DNA of 64,000 bases from NCBI GenBank assembly GCA_009760885.1, contig CM019691.1, forward strand, positions 26,225,314-26,289,313. The letters are read 5' to 3'. This DNA is from Achatina immaculata (lineage: Eukaryota > Mollusca > Gastropoda > Stylommatophora > Achatinidae). The notes beneath the pieces were generated by a model, which had not been told where the DNA came from, ran no database searches, and saw only the letters and a list, made by a program, of their open reading frames with translations. Shown here one piece after another: positions 13,701 through 27,653 of the stretch (position 1 is the first letter of the stretch; every line of letters starts with the position of its first letter). The position numbers and the translations under genes were made by a program.

Positions 13701-16700
13701 CCTTTAAAAAAATTTTTTTTTTTAAACAGTATTCATGTGAATCTATACTTTATCTCCTCTCTCTATTTCTTCGTCCTGTATATTTTTGTATGATCAAGGC
13801 TCACGCCGAAATGTCACAACTTTGTAATCGTTAAGTAATAAAGCTGCTCCTACTTTTTTCTGATTTTATACATTCTGGTATCACAGCTTTACTGCAGTGC
13901 TTAGTGTATAGTGTATACTTATACACCAATTATTGTGTTACAATTATAATAGAGATGTCCTTGACCACAAGACTAATAATGACCAGCCTGTCATTCCATG
14001 ATGCAACACAAGAAAAGAACATGCTGTCATGACAGTCTCCAGTTTATAATTTTCAAGGAAACACAAAGCTTTAATATCACAATAGATGTGGATGACGAGA
14101 TGAGGGATGGATTAAGGCAAGAAAATCTGACAGTTCAAAAAAATGCATAATGCTAAGTGTCCCGGCAAGGGAGTTATCCGCCATATGGACAAAACATAAC
14201 TTAGGACATACTTACAGACTTCAGTTCGAATCATCACACTATTCCAACCATTTGAATCAATATCCCAAAAACATTATAACCCTTCCCTCTTAAGTCCTAC
14301 ACTAAGCAATAGGAGAACCTCCCTGATATCTCAACTCAAAAACTGGTAAGAAACATGATCCAACACTCCTACACAAAACTCTGGTAAGAAACATGATCCA
14401 ACACTCCTACACAAAACTCTGGTAAGAAACATGATCCAACACTCCTACACAAAACTCTGGTAAGAAACATGATCCAACACTCCTACACAAAACTCTGGTA
14501 AGAAACATGATCCAACACTCCTGCACAAAACTATGTCCATTGGGACAAACAACAATACTTTACATAACTGGAGCATTACTCCTACAACAAGCTATAAGGA
14601 ATCATGGTCCTACCTAGCAACTATGACTGGAAAACTCTAACTCTGACTATCAAAAAATCATCATTCTCTGACTCCTAAATCTGAGCCATCTCTGTCTGAG
14701 ACTTCTGTGTTTTCAGTTTTTCAGTTTTTATATTTCCCAGCTCTGCTGTGAAGTCTCGGGATTTTCCTTTCGTTGCTGTTTCAAACTCGTGCCAATTACC
14801 ACACATGCTGTTAAGTTTTAGAAACTTCTTCCTACCTTTCTCATGATGGTCAGATTTTCACTAGTTCACCCTAATTAGTCAGTTTTTGACAACAAATGGG
14901 ACTTGTGAAGATGACTGAAAGTTCTAGAATATTAGTAACTCTCCATCTTACAGAAGTAAAGTTCTTATTTCCCTTATGCCAGTACTTCTTCTTCTTCCTC
15001 ATTCGCTTCTACCGCCAAGATTGCCCCATGATCCTACTGAATTTACTCCTGTGGTCCTTGATTGGTCTTATGGTCCCCCTGTGGTCCCCGTGAGGGCCAC
15101 AAGAAATCCCCGAGAGGACCATATGAGGTTCAGAGTATCATGGTGCTTGGGCCTGTATTCTCGGTGGGTCACAGAACACTGTGGTTTTCATTGCACCAGT
15201 TTAATCTAGAGTTGGACTTTCTCACCAGAAAACCTCTGCGTGTTTTGGATATCAGTATATCCCTGCCAGGTGAGAGATGGTTGCCCATCTAGTCCAGTGG
15301 TGGACTTTCTCACCGGAAAACTTCAGCATGATTAGGATATGCATATATCCCCGTCAGGTGAGAAGTGGTTGCCTGTCTAGACTGCACTGGTCCAGTGTCT
15401 CCGACTTCAGCGTTTTGTGGTCGTGGCCGCTGCCCTTCCTAGTTGTGACCAGGATGGAGCTTTTGTCCAGGAGGACAAATCCTCGCTACTAGTAGGTTTA
15501 ACCCCTGGGTTAAGCTGATTTAGGCATATTATCCCAGTATGGGCGCGTTTAGGACGTGTTCAACTTCTAGAGTGGAGGTACCATGACATGAGTTTCACCT
15601 CTGGGTTAAGCCAGTTTAGGCATATTTCACCAGTATGGATGTATATCGGATGTGTCCGGCCTCTAAAGCAGAGGTGCTGTGGTATGACTAGCTCTCGTCG
15701 CGAGACTTCTGAACATACCGATTAATCTTCACTTTATCCTTTCCATCGCTTTTTCACATCAGCACCTGGTTATGGTGCAGACTAATGTGATGACTGGGGT
15801 GGTCCTGAAAAGGACCTGGTTATGGTGCAGACTAAAGTGATGACTGACCTGGTCAGGAATTATTTGGCAGCTTTCTTCAGGGTCTTCTGATAAAGAGCTG
15901 CTAAGAGCTGCTGCTGACTGGGTGGCCCTGTTACTGACTGATAAAAGGCTGCTGCTGACTGGGTGGCTATTTTACTGACTGATAAAAGGTTGCTGCAGAC
16001 TGGGTGGCCCTGAAATTAGAAAAAAGTACATGAAAGCATATTTTGGTACAAAAAAAAATCTGTTGAGAAAATGAGAAAAAATTTTCACACTACCAAAAAC
16101 AAACAAAATTACAAAGAACAAATAAAAGAGATATCTACTGACCAACAGAGCTGTAGATTTATGTGCAGGACTTTTTATCATTGTTACAGCTGCAGTGAGC
16201 AGACAAACAAAATATAAAAAATCATTTCATATGTACAAAAAAAAAACATTATGTACAGAATATATTTACAAGAAATGTGGAAAAATATTTACAGAATAAC
16301 ACAAAAATATTTACAGAACAACACATGAACACCTTACAACACACTGTCATCTGCTGTCTCCAGTCCAGTCCAAGACATGGATAGGAAATAAAGACAACCA
16401 GAAAGAGATGGCCCAAACAGAAAATGCAGACAAGCACAGACAAATGGAGTTGGGGAATCAGTAGCATCTTGCTCAAGATGGCTGATGATAATTGTAAAAA
16501 CATTCTGCTGGACACAGATGAGGTTTGTCCTGGCACCCTGTGCAGTAGATCCTTGTCCTCACTATCTTTTTGCCTTTGCCACAGTAGGCACAACGAATGA
16601 GTGAGGTACCCCCCTTCACCAGGTGACTACCTGTGTACCTGTTGTTTACTGGTGGCTTTGCTTTCCTTCCTGGTGTTTGGTGGCATGACACAATAGCAGC

Positions 16701-19700
16701 AGGACTGGTGCTGGTGACTGCCAGAGATCTCAGGGCTTCAATGAGATGTTCCTTGAAAAAGAGCAGAGATCTCTGTTCCCTGGCAGGCACCTCACAATAC
16801 AAATATAAGATGTGAGCATTCACCTGCACAACTTCCAAAATCCAAGTGAAGATCTTTTTCCACCACTTCACAGTCTTTCTTCCATGAAAGCCATAATAGG
16901 AGACCATTTGGTCAACCCTGTCACAGCCATTCATACACTGGTTGTATGTGTGAATGACAGCAGGCTTTTCATATTCCTCCTTTTCTGGTTCATGTTCACT
17001 GACAACACAAATTCTGGTTGCATTTCCATGTGTTGTCACAACATGGACAGGTTTCTTTTTTTCCTTTTCCCTCCAGGAGACACAAAGAAGCTTGTGCTCA
17101 TCATCTATCACATAGTACATTGGCTTTTTCAAAGGTACTGTGAGAGTTTTTAGCTCCTGAGGAAAATCTTTACGCAAGACATTCAACGTGCCAGTGTAAT
17201 TGTGGCCTTTGTCCTGCAAAAATGAAATCAGTGGAAAACTGGTGTAAAACCTGTCTGCATACAAGTGATGTAAAGCTGTGAGTGGCTGCATCAGTGTATC
17301 AAAAACTTTCACTGCATTTACTTTGCTGTCAGCACTGGCAGAGCTGTAGGAGGTGTTACCACTGAAATATACCAACAGGTTGAAAACATAGCCTGTGTTG
17401 GAGTCACAAAGGCCAAATGTCTTGATATGATATTTCGATGGTTTGGTTTTATTGTACTGCTTGTGCTTCCAGCGTCCCTTGTAGCCATTTACCATCTCAT
17501 CAATGCTCAACTCAGTGTGGGGGTAATAGGCTGCCTGAAATGATGTCAATAGCTGATTGAGAAATGGCTCAGTTTTGGACTTACCTTCACTATCAGCTTC
17601 ACCAACATGCAACATGGTGTTGTATATCAGCTGAAACCGATCCCTGGGCAACGTCTGTCCAAAAAATGCACTGTGAAAGTATGATTTGGTGCTCCAATAG
17701 TCACCGATTCTGGGTTTCGGTTGAATGCTCATGGCTACTAGTGTTGACAGAAATTTATAAATTTCTGGACGATCAACAGGTACCCACTGCTGTAGTCTAC
17801 TGCACTTCTTTACAGTCTCAGGCTGGCTAAGTTTCATAGCAGCATATTCATTTATGCTGCTAATGAGACTGTCCACAACATCCTCTGTGAAAAGTCCCAG
17901 GAAAAAAGTCAAAGGTGTCCTATCATTGCCAAGATTGAGCAACACACCACTGCCATCACAGTCTTCAGTAGCAGAACCTACTACTTCATCTACCTGTGCT
18001 AATCTCCATGGTGATTCTGGTTCTGGTTCAGGTTCAGGTTCTGGTTCTGGTTCTGGTTCTGCATCTGTTGTGAGCCACAGAAACATTCCTCTTTTGCCTT
18101 TTGGCAGGTGGAGGAGCAGACGTAGCTGTACTTGTCGATGGACGATAGTCACTGTCACTGTCTACTACACTAAAAGCAATGTCAGACTGAGAACCACTGT
18201 CAAGATCAGTATCACTGTCAGAATCACACCGGTCAGATTTCTCGTCACGTTTCCTACCAGTTATTGTCGCTAACATCTCTCTAAAAGCTACTGTACTCTG
18301 TCTAACAGGTCTAGAACTACTGGAGGTACATTCAGTAAAATCTGCCATGTCGAAAGGCATGTCCACAGTTCGATATACTTTGATATTTTGCACAAAAACT
18401 TAACACAAAGCTTCGGAAAATGTCTGCTTCGCGCTCCCACGCTGAGTAGAAAGGAAGAAGGTTATTTTTGACATGCGCAGTTAATTTTAAAAGTGAAAGG
18501 TGGATTGGACTGCTTTCGAGAAATAAAATTGTCGAATTTTCGACCATACGCACGCTTGGGACTACCGGAAATGTCGAAAATTCGACCATACGCATGGAAA
18601 GAGTTAATGTACTTATGCCTGATATGTTTTATAACAGTAAGATTGAGAGAGGGCCTTAGATTTTGTCTGGTTAAGTGTATTTAACAACAGATTTAACACA
18701 AAAAAAAAATGTCATGTAAAATTTAAGCAAACTCTTTGAGTAAGTATATTAACCTGTCTATGCTTCTGTAGTATGGTCTACATAATCCAAAGCTACTGTG
18801 ACATTCACTGAGTATAGCAGTGTATTTCTCATTGCTGTGAAATCTTTCAAAAAGTTTAGCTGTCCGCTCTTTTTAAAAATTGTATATCATAGAGTCCCAT
18901 GCAGATTAATTCTAACAGTGCAAACGTCAGTTTCTGTATTCCTTGGGAATCTCACACAGCTGGTGTTTGTACACCATCTTCCAGTTCCACCTTCATAGGG
19001 AATAGTTTACCGCAGTGTGCCCCCCTCTATCCCCTACCTTGCTCTTTCCTCCTTATTTTCACTGTGCGCACAGATAAGCTGAATCCAGTCCATCTCTATA
19101 TATGTTATTTACCCATTTGCAATTGTGCCATACTCTTGCTCTCTTGTTTTATTCAACTTTTCCCTCAAGTATGGTTCATTTTTATATTATGAATACAATA
19201 TATGATCTTTATATGACTGAAATATTCTAATAATCTGGTTCTTGTGTTTTTCATTATTTCTTGTTTTATTTTTCACTTGATTTAGTACTTCTTTGTTTTC
19301 ATTTTTGCCTATGAAATTCACCCTATTCTTCTATATGCCCACATTATATTTATTTTTTGGTTTTCATATTTAATGTCCCTACTTCAAGTAAGAATAAATG
19401 GTTTGACATAAAACAAGGGGTCCGTCAGGGGTGCATATTGTCACCTTACTTATTTAACTTGTATACTGAAAATATAATGAGAAATGTTAGAGAAGATGTA
19501 GACAAAGAATATTACGATGCCATAACAACTGGAGGTTATGAAATACTAGAGATTAGATATGCTGATGACACAGTGTTACTGTCCACAACACAAAAAGGAA
19601 TGGAAAAACTAATTATGTCAGTCTGTAAGAACAGCGAAGAGCAGAACTTCTATCTTAATGCAAAGAAAACTAAGTTGATGACAACTGACAAAACAAACAA

Positions 19701-22700
19701 GGCAGCTGAAATATGTATCAATGAGGAAAAACTGGAAGAAGTGGAGAGTTTTTTATATCTTGGATCACTACTAACTAATAATGGAGATACAATGAGGGAA
19801 ATTAAAAGGAGGACATCTACTGCTCTTCAGAAAGTAAAACAAATAAAGAATCTGTGGAGAGGAGCAGACAGAACCACAAAAATAAGATTTTTAAAGGCAT
19901 GCATCTTTCCCATCGCAACATATGCCTGTGAGACCTGGACACTTAACAAAACAGCTGAGAAACACATAAATGCCTTTGAATGTAAATGCTACAGAAGATT
20001 TCTCCAAATATCATGGACACAAAAAAGAACAAATATATCTATACTACAAGAGCTTAATATTGAAGAAGGCTGGCTAGTAAAGAGGATTAAAGAGAGAAAA
20101 CTTAAATATTTTGGACACATTAAATGTCATGATAATTTAGAGAAGACCGTCTTGGAAGGGTACATAATGGGAAAAAGAAAGAGAGGAAGACCAAAACGAA
20201 GATGGCTGTAAGACATCGTTGACGATCTGCAAATGGATGCAGCAGCAGAAGACCATCTTGCTCACAACCGAGAGGCCTACAGGAGTGCTGTTTGGGAGGC
20301 AAAGTTCCGCAAGGGACATGCATATGAGTGAATGAAACTTCAAGACATAGAAGAGTGTGGAGTATACATAACATTAAATGACTCTTAGCTTCAGTTGTTG
20401 TGCTATATATATTATTTTGAAGTAAGAGCTTACTCTTTATATATATTCTGTCATATTGGTCAACAAACATAAACTCCTCCCGACCAATGAAGAAAAATGC
20501 GATTAGGTTTGTTGCACAGTGCCGCCATGGAAAAGGTGAAGGAAAGTATTAAGTGAAGTAACCAGTAGTCTCAGGGCTACTCAAATCACAGTGCCTCTGC
20601 TCTAGAGGCTGGCCACATCCTATATATACCCAGAGGTTGCCTAAACGTGCTTAACCGAGGTGTTAAACTAAGATACTGCTGGCAAGATTTTCGGCTGCCA
20701 TGCATGGGGTGAAACTCCTCCCGGCCAATGAAGGAAATGTGAAAATGCGATTAGGGTTGCCATGTGGCACCACTGAGAAAAAGGTGATGGAAAGGATAAA
20801 GTGAAGTTTAATCAGTATGTCCAGTAGTCTCGCGACGAGAGCTACTCATACCACAGCACCTCTGCTCTAGATGCCGGCCACGTCTGTATTACACCCATAC
20901 TGGTGAAATATGCATAAACCAGTACCTCTAGAGGTCAGTCACATCCTAAATACGCCCATACTGGGATAATACGCCTAAACCAGCTTAACCCAGGGGTGAA
21001 ACCTACTAGTGGCGAGGATTTGTCCTCCTGGACAAAAGCTCCATCCTGGTCACAACTAGGAAGGGTAGCGGCCATGATCACAAAATGCTGAAGTTGGAGA
21101 CACTGGACCAATCACCTCTCACCCAACAGGGATATATATGTATCCTAATCATGCTGAGGTTTTCCGGTGAGAAAGTCCAACACTGGACTGGATGGGCAAC
21201 CACCTCTCACCCGGTAGGGATATACTGATATCCAAAACATGTTGAGGTTTTCTGGTGAGAAAGTCCAACTCTAGGCTGGATAGGCAACCACCTCTCAGCT
21301 GGCAGGTATATACCGATATCCAAACCATGTCGAGGTTTTCCGATGAGAAAGTCCAACTCTAGATTAAACTGGTGCAACAAAAATCACAGTGTCACGCAAT
21401 CCTGCTTCTGTGACCCACCGAGAATACAGGCCCACCCCACAATACTCTGAACCTCTTGTGGTCCTCTCAGGGATCTCTTGTGGTCCTCTTTGCGACCACA
21501 GGAGGACCACAGGACCTCTTGTGGTTCTATTAAGGACCACAGGAGTAAATTCAGTAGGATCACTCGCTAGTCTTGGTGGTAGAAGTGAACTAAGAAGAAG
21601 ACTTGTTGGTATAGGAAGATACATACAAAAGAAAGAAGAAAAAACTTTGTCTGCAAATGCATGTTCATGAATTTCCAAGGCTTTTTTTTTTGCATACTTT
21701 AGTGTGTAACATCACACCTTTCATTCTGTCCCTAGTTTTATTACATAGTGTTATTCCTGCAATTTGTCTAGGATATTCCCAAGCCACCCTTTATGCTGAT
21801 CAAAAAGGAGGAGGAATTCACTGAGGAGGAGCAGAAGTTGTACAAGGAATACTTGAAGAAAGTTCAAGATCTAAATGAGGAAAGAGAAAAGTTCAAGAAG
21901 GTGAGATTTTTTTTTCTCTGAAAATATGTTTTGAAACCTGATTTTAAAAAAATACTTCAGCATTTGAGTTCTGGATACATAAATGTTTTTATGTGTGGTT
22001 TATAAATATAAGCAGAATTCTTTTGGGACTTAGCCTCATCTTGTCTTGTCTTGTGCTATTTCCCTGTAACTGTGAACTGCTGTTCTTTGCAGCTGATGCT
22101 GTGGAGGCATTGGGCTGCAACATCGTATTGGCGTGGGAGTGGGTTATAGTGGCAATTTTTTCAGTCCTGGAGTATATCTAAAAAGCAGGGAGTGTGCATT
22201 GCTTCTTTAGCAGATTCCACCACCATGGAGACTATAGCAATCCCCACCCTGTTAGCCAGGCTAGGCCTGTTACTAGGGGTACCAACTGAGAAGTGGGGCA
22301 GGGTCTTGGTCAGCTATGGTTCGCAACCCTGACGCTGGCATATCAGCTGTGGGTCGCTGATTGCCTAATTGGACATCATCTTCACCCCCTAACCCAGCCT
22401 CAAGAAATGGGTACCTGGGGTTTCCCTGGGAAAGAAAGGAGGCGAGGACAGTTGACAGGTGCTGTCCTCCCAACTTCACAGTCCTGTAGTGGCCTAGAAA
22501 TGTGAATGCATGAATGCTTCACACCCCTGTTGCATGCAAGTGAAAAAACCAAAGTCATCATTTTTTTTTTTTGGCAGCAGTTTTTCTTTTCTTTTTTAAA
22601 AATTTTTCTTCATTATTTACTTGCTTGTAATGTGCATTAATCTGTATTGTTTATGTCTGTATCCAGCAACTGGAACTGGAGTTGAGGAAAATTCAGCTAA

Positions 22701-25700
22701 CCATTCAAGAAAGCCTTCAAGCATTTGATGACATTCTGAATGTGCTGTTCATAAGGAAGATCAAAGTTATGCTGGTGATTTTTCAGGCAAGTTTTTCATC
22801 CTGTCATGCATTGATTAAAGTATGCGGCATTTGTTTTCTGCTAATATGACACTCCACATATAAGAAAATTTCGTACAATTTTAAAATTGTAAATTTGTGG
22901 TTATTATCTCCAGTTGTCATTCTGCAGTCTGTGCCAAGTTCACATACTCAGTTGTTTATATATAAACTTAGTGTTCTGTGTATTAAGTGTGAAGCATAGC
23001 ATTTATACCAAACATCTGTTGAGAAGAAATTGTGCACATCAGCCCTATATTCAGATTTGAAGATTGGTTGGCTATTTTCAGATTTATGATTCAAAGCTGA
23101 TCCCCTAATGTGCTCTATTGTAAGGGGAAGCAACTTCATTTGCTTATCTTTAAGAATGTGCTAACCTCTAAAATGCAATTATGCCCCTAGATCAGCACTT
23201 CCTAACTTTTTTTGGATCATGCCTCACATCAGAGCCTCAAAGATTTTGATATCTCATCATCCAGTGTTCCTCTGCCCCCTCCCCCCCAATAGAGCATACA
23301 TCCCACATTGGAAAACACTGCCCTAGGCAAAAAACAGAGTGTAAACTGATTAGCTTAATATTTACTGAAACGCTGAGGGATGGACTAGTGATACCAGATG
23401 GAATACTACATTTAACCCCCCCCCCTGAAAAACACTCCTGTCATAGAGACATCTGGGGATGTGGCGTTGGTGCCCATATTTTCCTTGTCCTGTTGTCTCA
23501 CATTCCCCAATTCCAGAAGGAACCAGTTACCCAATCACACAGTTGGGTGAGTGAGTGCCTCCTGCTGGACGTGAACCACTGACTTTCACAAGAGAAACAG
23601 TTGCTCTAATCACTATGCCACATGGGAATAATACCACAGTGTAGCTGAAACCAAAACTGGACAACTGAGATTAGGAAAAAATAATGAAAATATATGAAGA
23701 ATTTGTTTTTACAATTTTTTTTTAGAATATGCAATTTCTGTGGATTGCAAGCTTTATGTTCAAAAATAATTTATTAACATCTAAATTAGGAAATGAATGT
23801 GAATAAACAGAAAAACAGTTATCATCATATCTGTTAAACTGTTGAGATTCGATATGTTTTGCAGATACTTAACATTTTACTAATCATGTATTTGCATATT
23901 TTACATAAAATTAATGTATCTAGCTCCACTCCCCGCCACAGGAATGATTATGTTGAGTTCTATAATTGTTTCAAGGGAGCTGTCCTTGGAATTTTGGAGA
24001 GGCTCTGCTATCACATGCTTGAAAGTAAATAATTGCTAAAAATATTTACTGGCTCCAGATGTGGTGCAGTTTCCTGCCTTTGTTATAAATATCTCTAATA
24101 TTGCATCATCATTGTCATTTCACACAGTCTCACTGGTCTTGAGAATGTCAAGTTTCTCAGTTACTTCAAGGACAGTGACATTACTGTGTCTCTGTGTGTC
24201 AGCTACCCAGTCTTTCTAGCCTGCACTGAGAGGACATGAAGAGTAGGGTGCAAAAATTTTGTTTTTCATTTCTTTTAAGACGCCCTACCACTTACCCAAG
24301 CTCTGCTGACTGATGTAGTAGACAGCTACATACCTTACAGGTTAAGAGAGTAAATTCACACACTAATATGTGTACAAAACCAAGCTAATGACCTGAGTTG
24401 CCATTGTGCTGCATTGCAGGAAGAGCTGAAAATTCTGAGGCTCCGCTATGCTATGTTGATGCAGGAAGAGATTGAGATTCAAGAGGGGGGTCTCCTTCAG
24501 TTACTGGAGCACAAAAAAAATCTGAAGGTGAGGAAATGTAAATATTTCATGAAGCGATCATCAGAATGATTCAGAAATTCAGGTGTTAGTGATAGAGTTA
24601 TGTCTACCCAAAGGTGCATGCTGTAAGTGGAAAGTACAGATTAAAGTACATCCTAAGCAAAACTGTCTCATTTTATATAGAACAGATTCGTTCTAATGCT
24701 TTGGGTCAACCAAGAAAAGTGTTGAGAATAGCTATGATAGAATAATGAACATAAAGAAACTATTATGTATAACTGCTTGGATGGGTCTTCTCAGACAAGA
24801 AAAATTCAAGAAAAAATTAAGGGCTTCACATTTCTGTACTTGTTGTCCTTTATAACACATCCTTAAATGTGGAAAAATACTTCAAATGTGAATTAAGATG
24901 AGTTGTTGTGGATATGGAGATGTTATTTCCCTTATAAAGATATACATTTAAAATACTCATCAGAAATACAATACATTTTATTAAGCATAATGCCATTGCC
25001 TTAGTTTCTCAATGTCACTTCCACAGATCCTGGCCAGTGAGGCTGTCATGGAAACACGGAAGAATCTGGAGATTTTCCGCAATGAGTATGACAATCTGCA
25101 AGCAGAGGATAAATACATAGACAGATCTTTCAAAAAGGAATTTAATGATATTTCGTCGCTTTTATCTGATGCATTATACAAACAATTCAAGAAACGACCA
25201 AGGTAAGTAACCATCATTTCCAAAGGCTCCTTGTTTTGTTGTATTGTTTCATGTGAAGCATTTATCACTCTAGAAAAAAAGCATGTTGGAATGCTCTGTG
25301 CTCATATTTAGTCTGGTTCTGTTTAGAGAATGAGGTCCATAGTTCAGTTTACTAGAAAATAAAACAGTGAGGAGAAATGACAGTGGAAGATAACCCAGTG
25401 TTTCAGCAGTTAGTCTGTGTCAAGGACAGCAGAGAAGTAAAGATAAATAGCAACAGATAGTTTTTTTGTGGCAGTTATCATTGATTTGACTTCAGTAAGA
25501 CATCTCACTCATCACCAGGTATTCCAAAGTATTTTTTTTTAACCTGTGGAAAAATAATGTTCATCTTTTTCAGCTTAAAATTCTTGGGTTGCAGCAAATG
25601 TAAAGGTAGTTCATGAAGTTGTAATAGGTTTCTGCTGGTTATAGTGACAGCTGTACATCAGATTCAGACTTTATGATCAGGTGTGCTTGCCATAGGTTCA

Positions 25701-27588
25701 ACTTAGACAGAATAGTCCCTCATGTACTCCATCAGTGTTTTTTAAATTTTTTTTTTTATTCTAAATACTGACTGATCCAGTCCCAGAGTAAATATACATT
25801 GATTTCGCAAAGTCATTGTGCAACAAACTACCAGACCTTAAAGATGCCTTGTCAAAAATTGGCTTACAACATGGAGTCACTTTGCAATGGATTCCCTCCC
25901 ACTGTGGGATACCAGGCAATGAGAAAGCTGACCATCTGGCTAAAGAGGGCACTGAAATGGAGCAATCAGACATACCAGTCACCTATAATCAGAAGAAAAG
26001 CATGATAAAAACCTACAGGAAGCCACAAACACCACCACATGATGACTATCACATGCTAAACAGAAAGGAACAAGTCACCATCTTCCGTCTCCGAACAGGA
26101 CACAGCCGACTCTGAAGTCATATGTATACAAAGTTTAAGGTTGGTACTACTAATCTATGTACATGTGCCCAGGTGCCCCAAACTGTGGAACATATCCTCC
26201 AGAACTGCATCAACTACGAGACACTGAGAAATAATTACTGGCCCAGTGAAACCACTAAAGAAGATAAGCTCTACGGTTCCATACATGAGTTACAAAAAAC
26301 AGTGAGATTTATCCAAGAGACAGGACTCCAGATATAGACAGACAATGTGAACGAAGAAGAAGAAGAAGCAAAGTCATTGTGTAGTATCCCAGTATTGATT
26401 CCAGTATCATAGTGGGTGTCTTAGTGGCTGCAATATCTAGGCACATCTACCTGCCATATGCTAGAGTGACTGGAGTCGCTGATCAGGTGTGCTGATAAAA
26501 AATGTTATGTAATGTAAGCTAATCAGACATGCATCATATAACAAATGTTGGAAGTGATGTCCTTGTGCATCTATGCAAGCTTAAACATGTTTAATTTTTA
26601 TTTTATTCGCAAACACTTTTTTTAGATTTGCTTGTGAAATATTTATATATGTGTATTTTGTGTGTTAAAGTAACCCAGGAGGTGAAACTGTAAAAAAAAA
26701 GGTACATCAAGAACATAAGCAGTTTTAGTTTGAGTGAAATTTGTAAACTATGTACAGTAACGGAGTTGTTTTTCATGATCCGCAAGCAGCAATTGCTGGA
26801 CTGCAGTTACTTTATATGGGAAGAGTTTCAAATTTTCTCTGACTGCTTTATGTACTGTTGCAAGCCCAGTACCTTCCTGTTGTGCTAACTTACACAAAGC
26901 CTTTGATGGACTCTGGAGCATAGAGTCAGAAATGTTCGATAACTTCTCCTCGTTAAGTTTAGATGATCTCCCACTATGATGATGGTGTGCATCTAACACC
27001 GAGCCTGTTTCACAAAATTTCTCAGTAAGTTTATAAACTGCATTGCAATGAGGTATGAATGTTCTTGGTAATTTTTCAGTAAACTGCTCCTGCACTAAAA
27101 CAGTGTATGTACTGCCTTCTCAAAATTTTTGTTCAGCAAACAAACACTTTCCTCCAGTGAAAGAACCATAGTGAATAAACTGGTTTAAACAATTCACCCA
27201 TCATGCACTTCAAATGGTGCTTAACAATTGAATACACAAACACAGAAGACAGACTGAATACAGTGAATTCTACACAACAGTAGACTTCAACATGCTAATG
27301 TACAGATAGATATGCCTGGATATTGCAGCCACTAGGATACCACTATGATACTGGGTATTGGAATTGATACTGGGATAATGCATACTGACTTTGCAAACTC
27401 CCTGTATATACATCTAACTGTTGCTGCAGCAGCTTTTTTCTTTTCATTTTTCACACGTGAATTCATTTCTTTCATGTTACTAACAGAATTATTTTAGCTT
27501 ATGCTATGCATGATCCTCCATCATTTATAAATCTTTCGTGCTTGATCTCTGACATTAATGCTCAGTTACATTTTTAAAAGTGAGACAA

Positions 27589-27653
<65 letters not shown>

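Noticed and set aside
12769..13793. Pair of proline-rich [13 protein letters not shown] open frames
   Set aside because: The same non-coding arm of the inverted-repeat element read in both orientations.
16633..17153. Plus-strand open frames opposite the piggyBac gene
   Set aside because: Antisense shadows of the transposase.
18797..19200. Small plus-strand open frames after the piggyBac end
   Set aside because: Low-complexity sequence without domain, start context or splice support.
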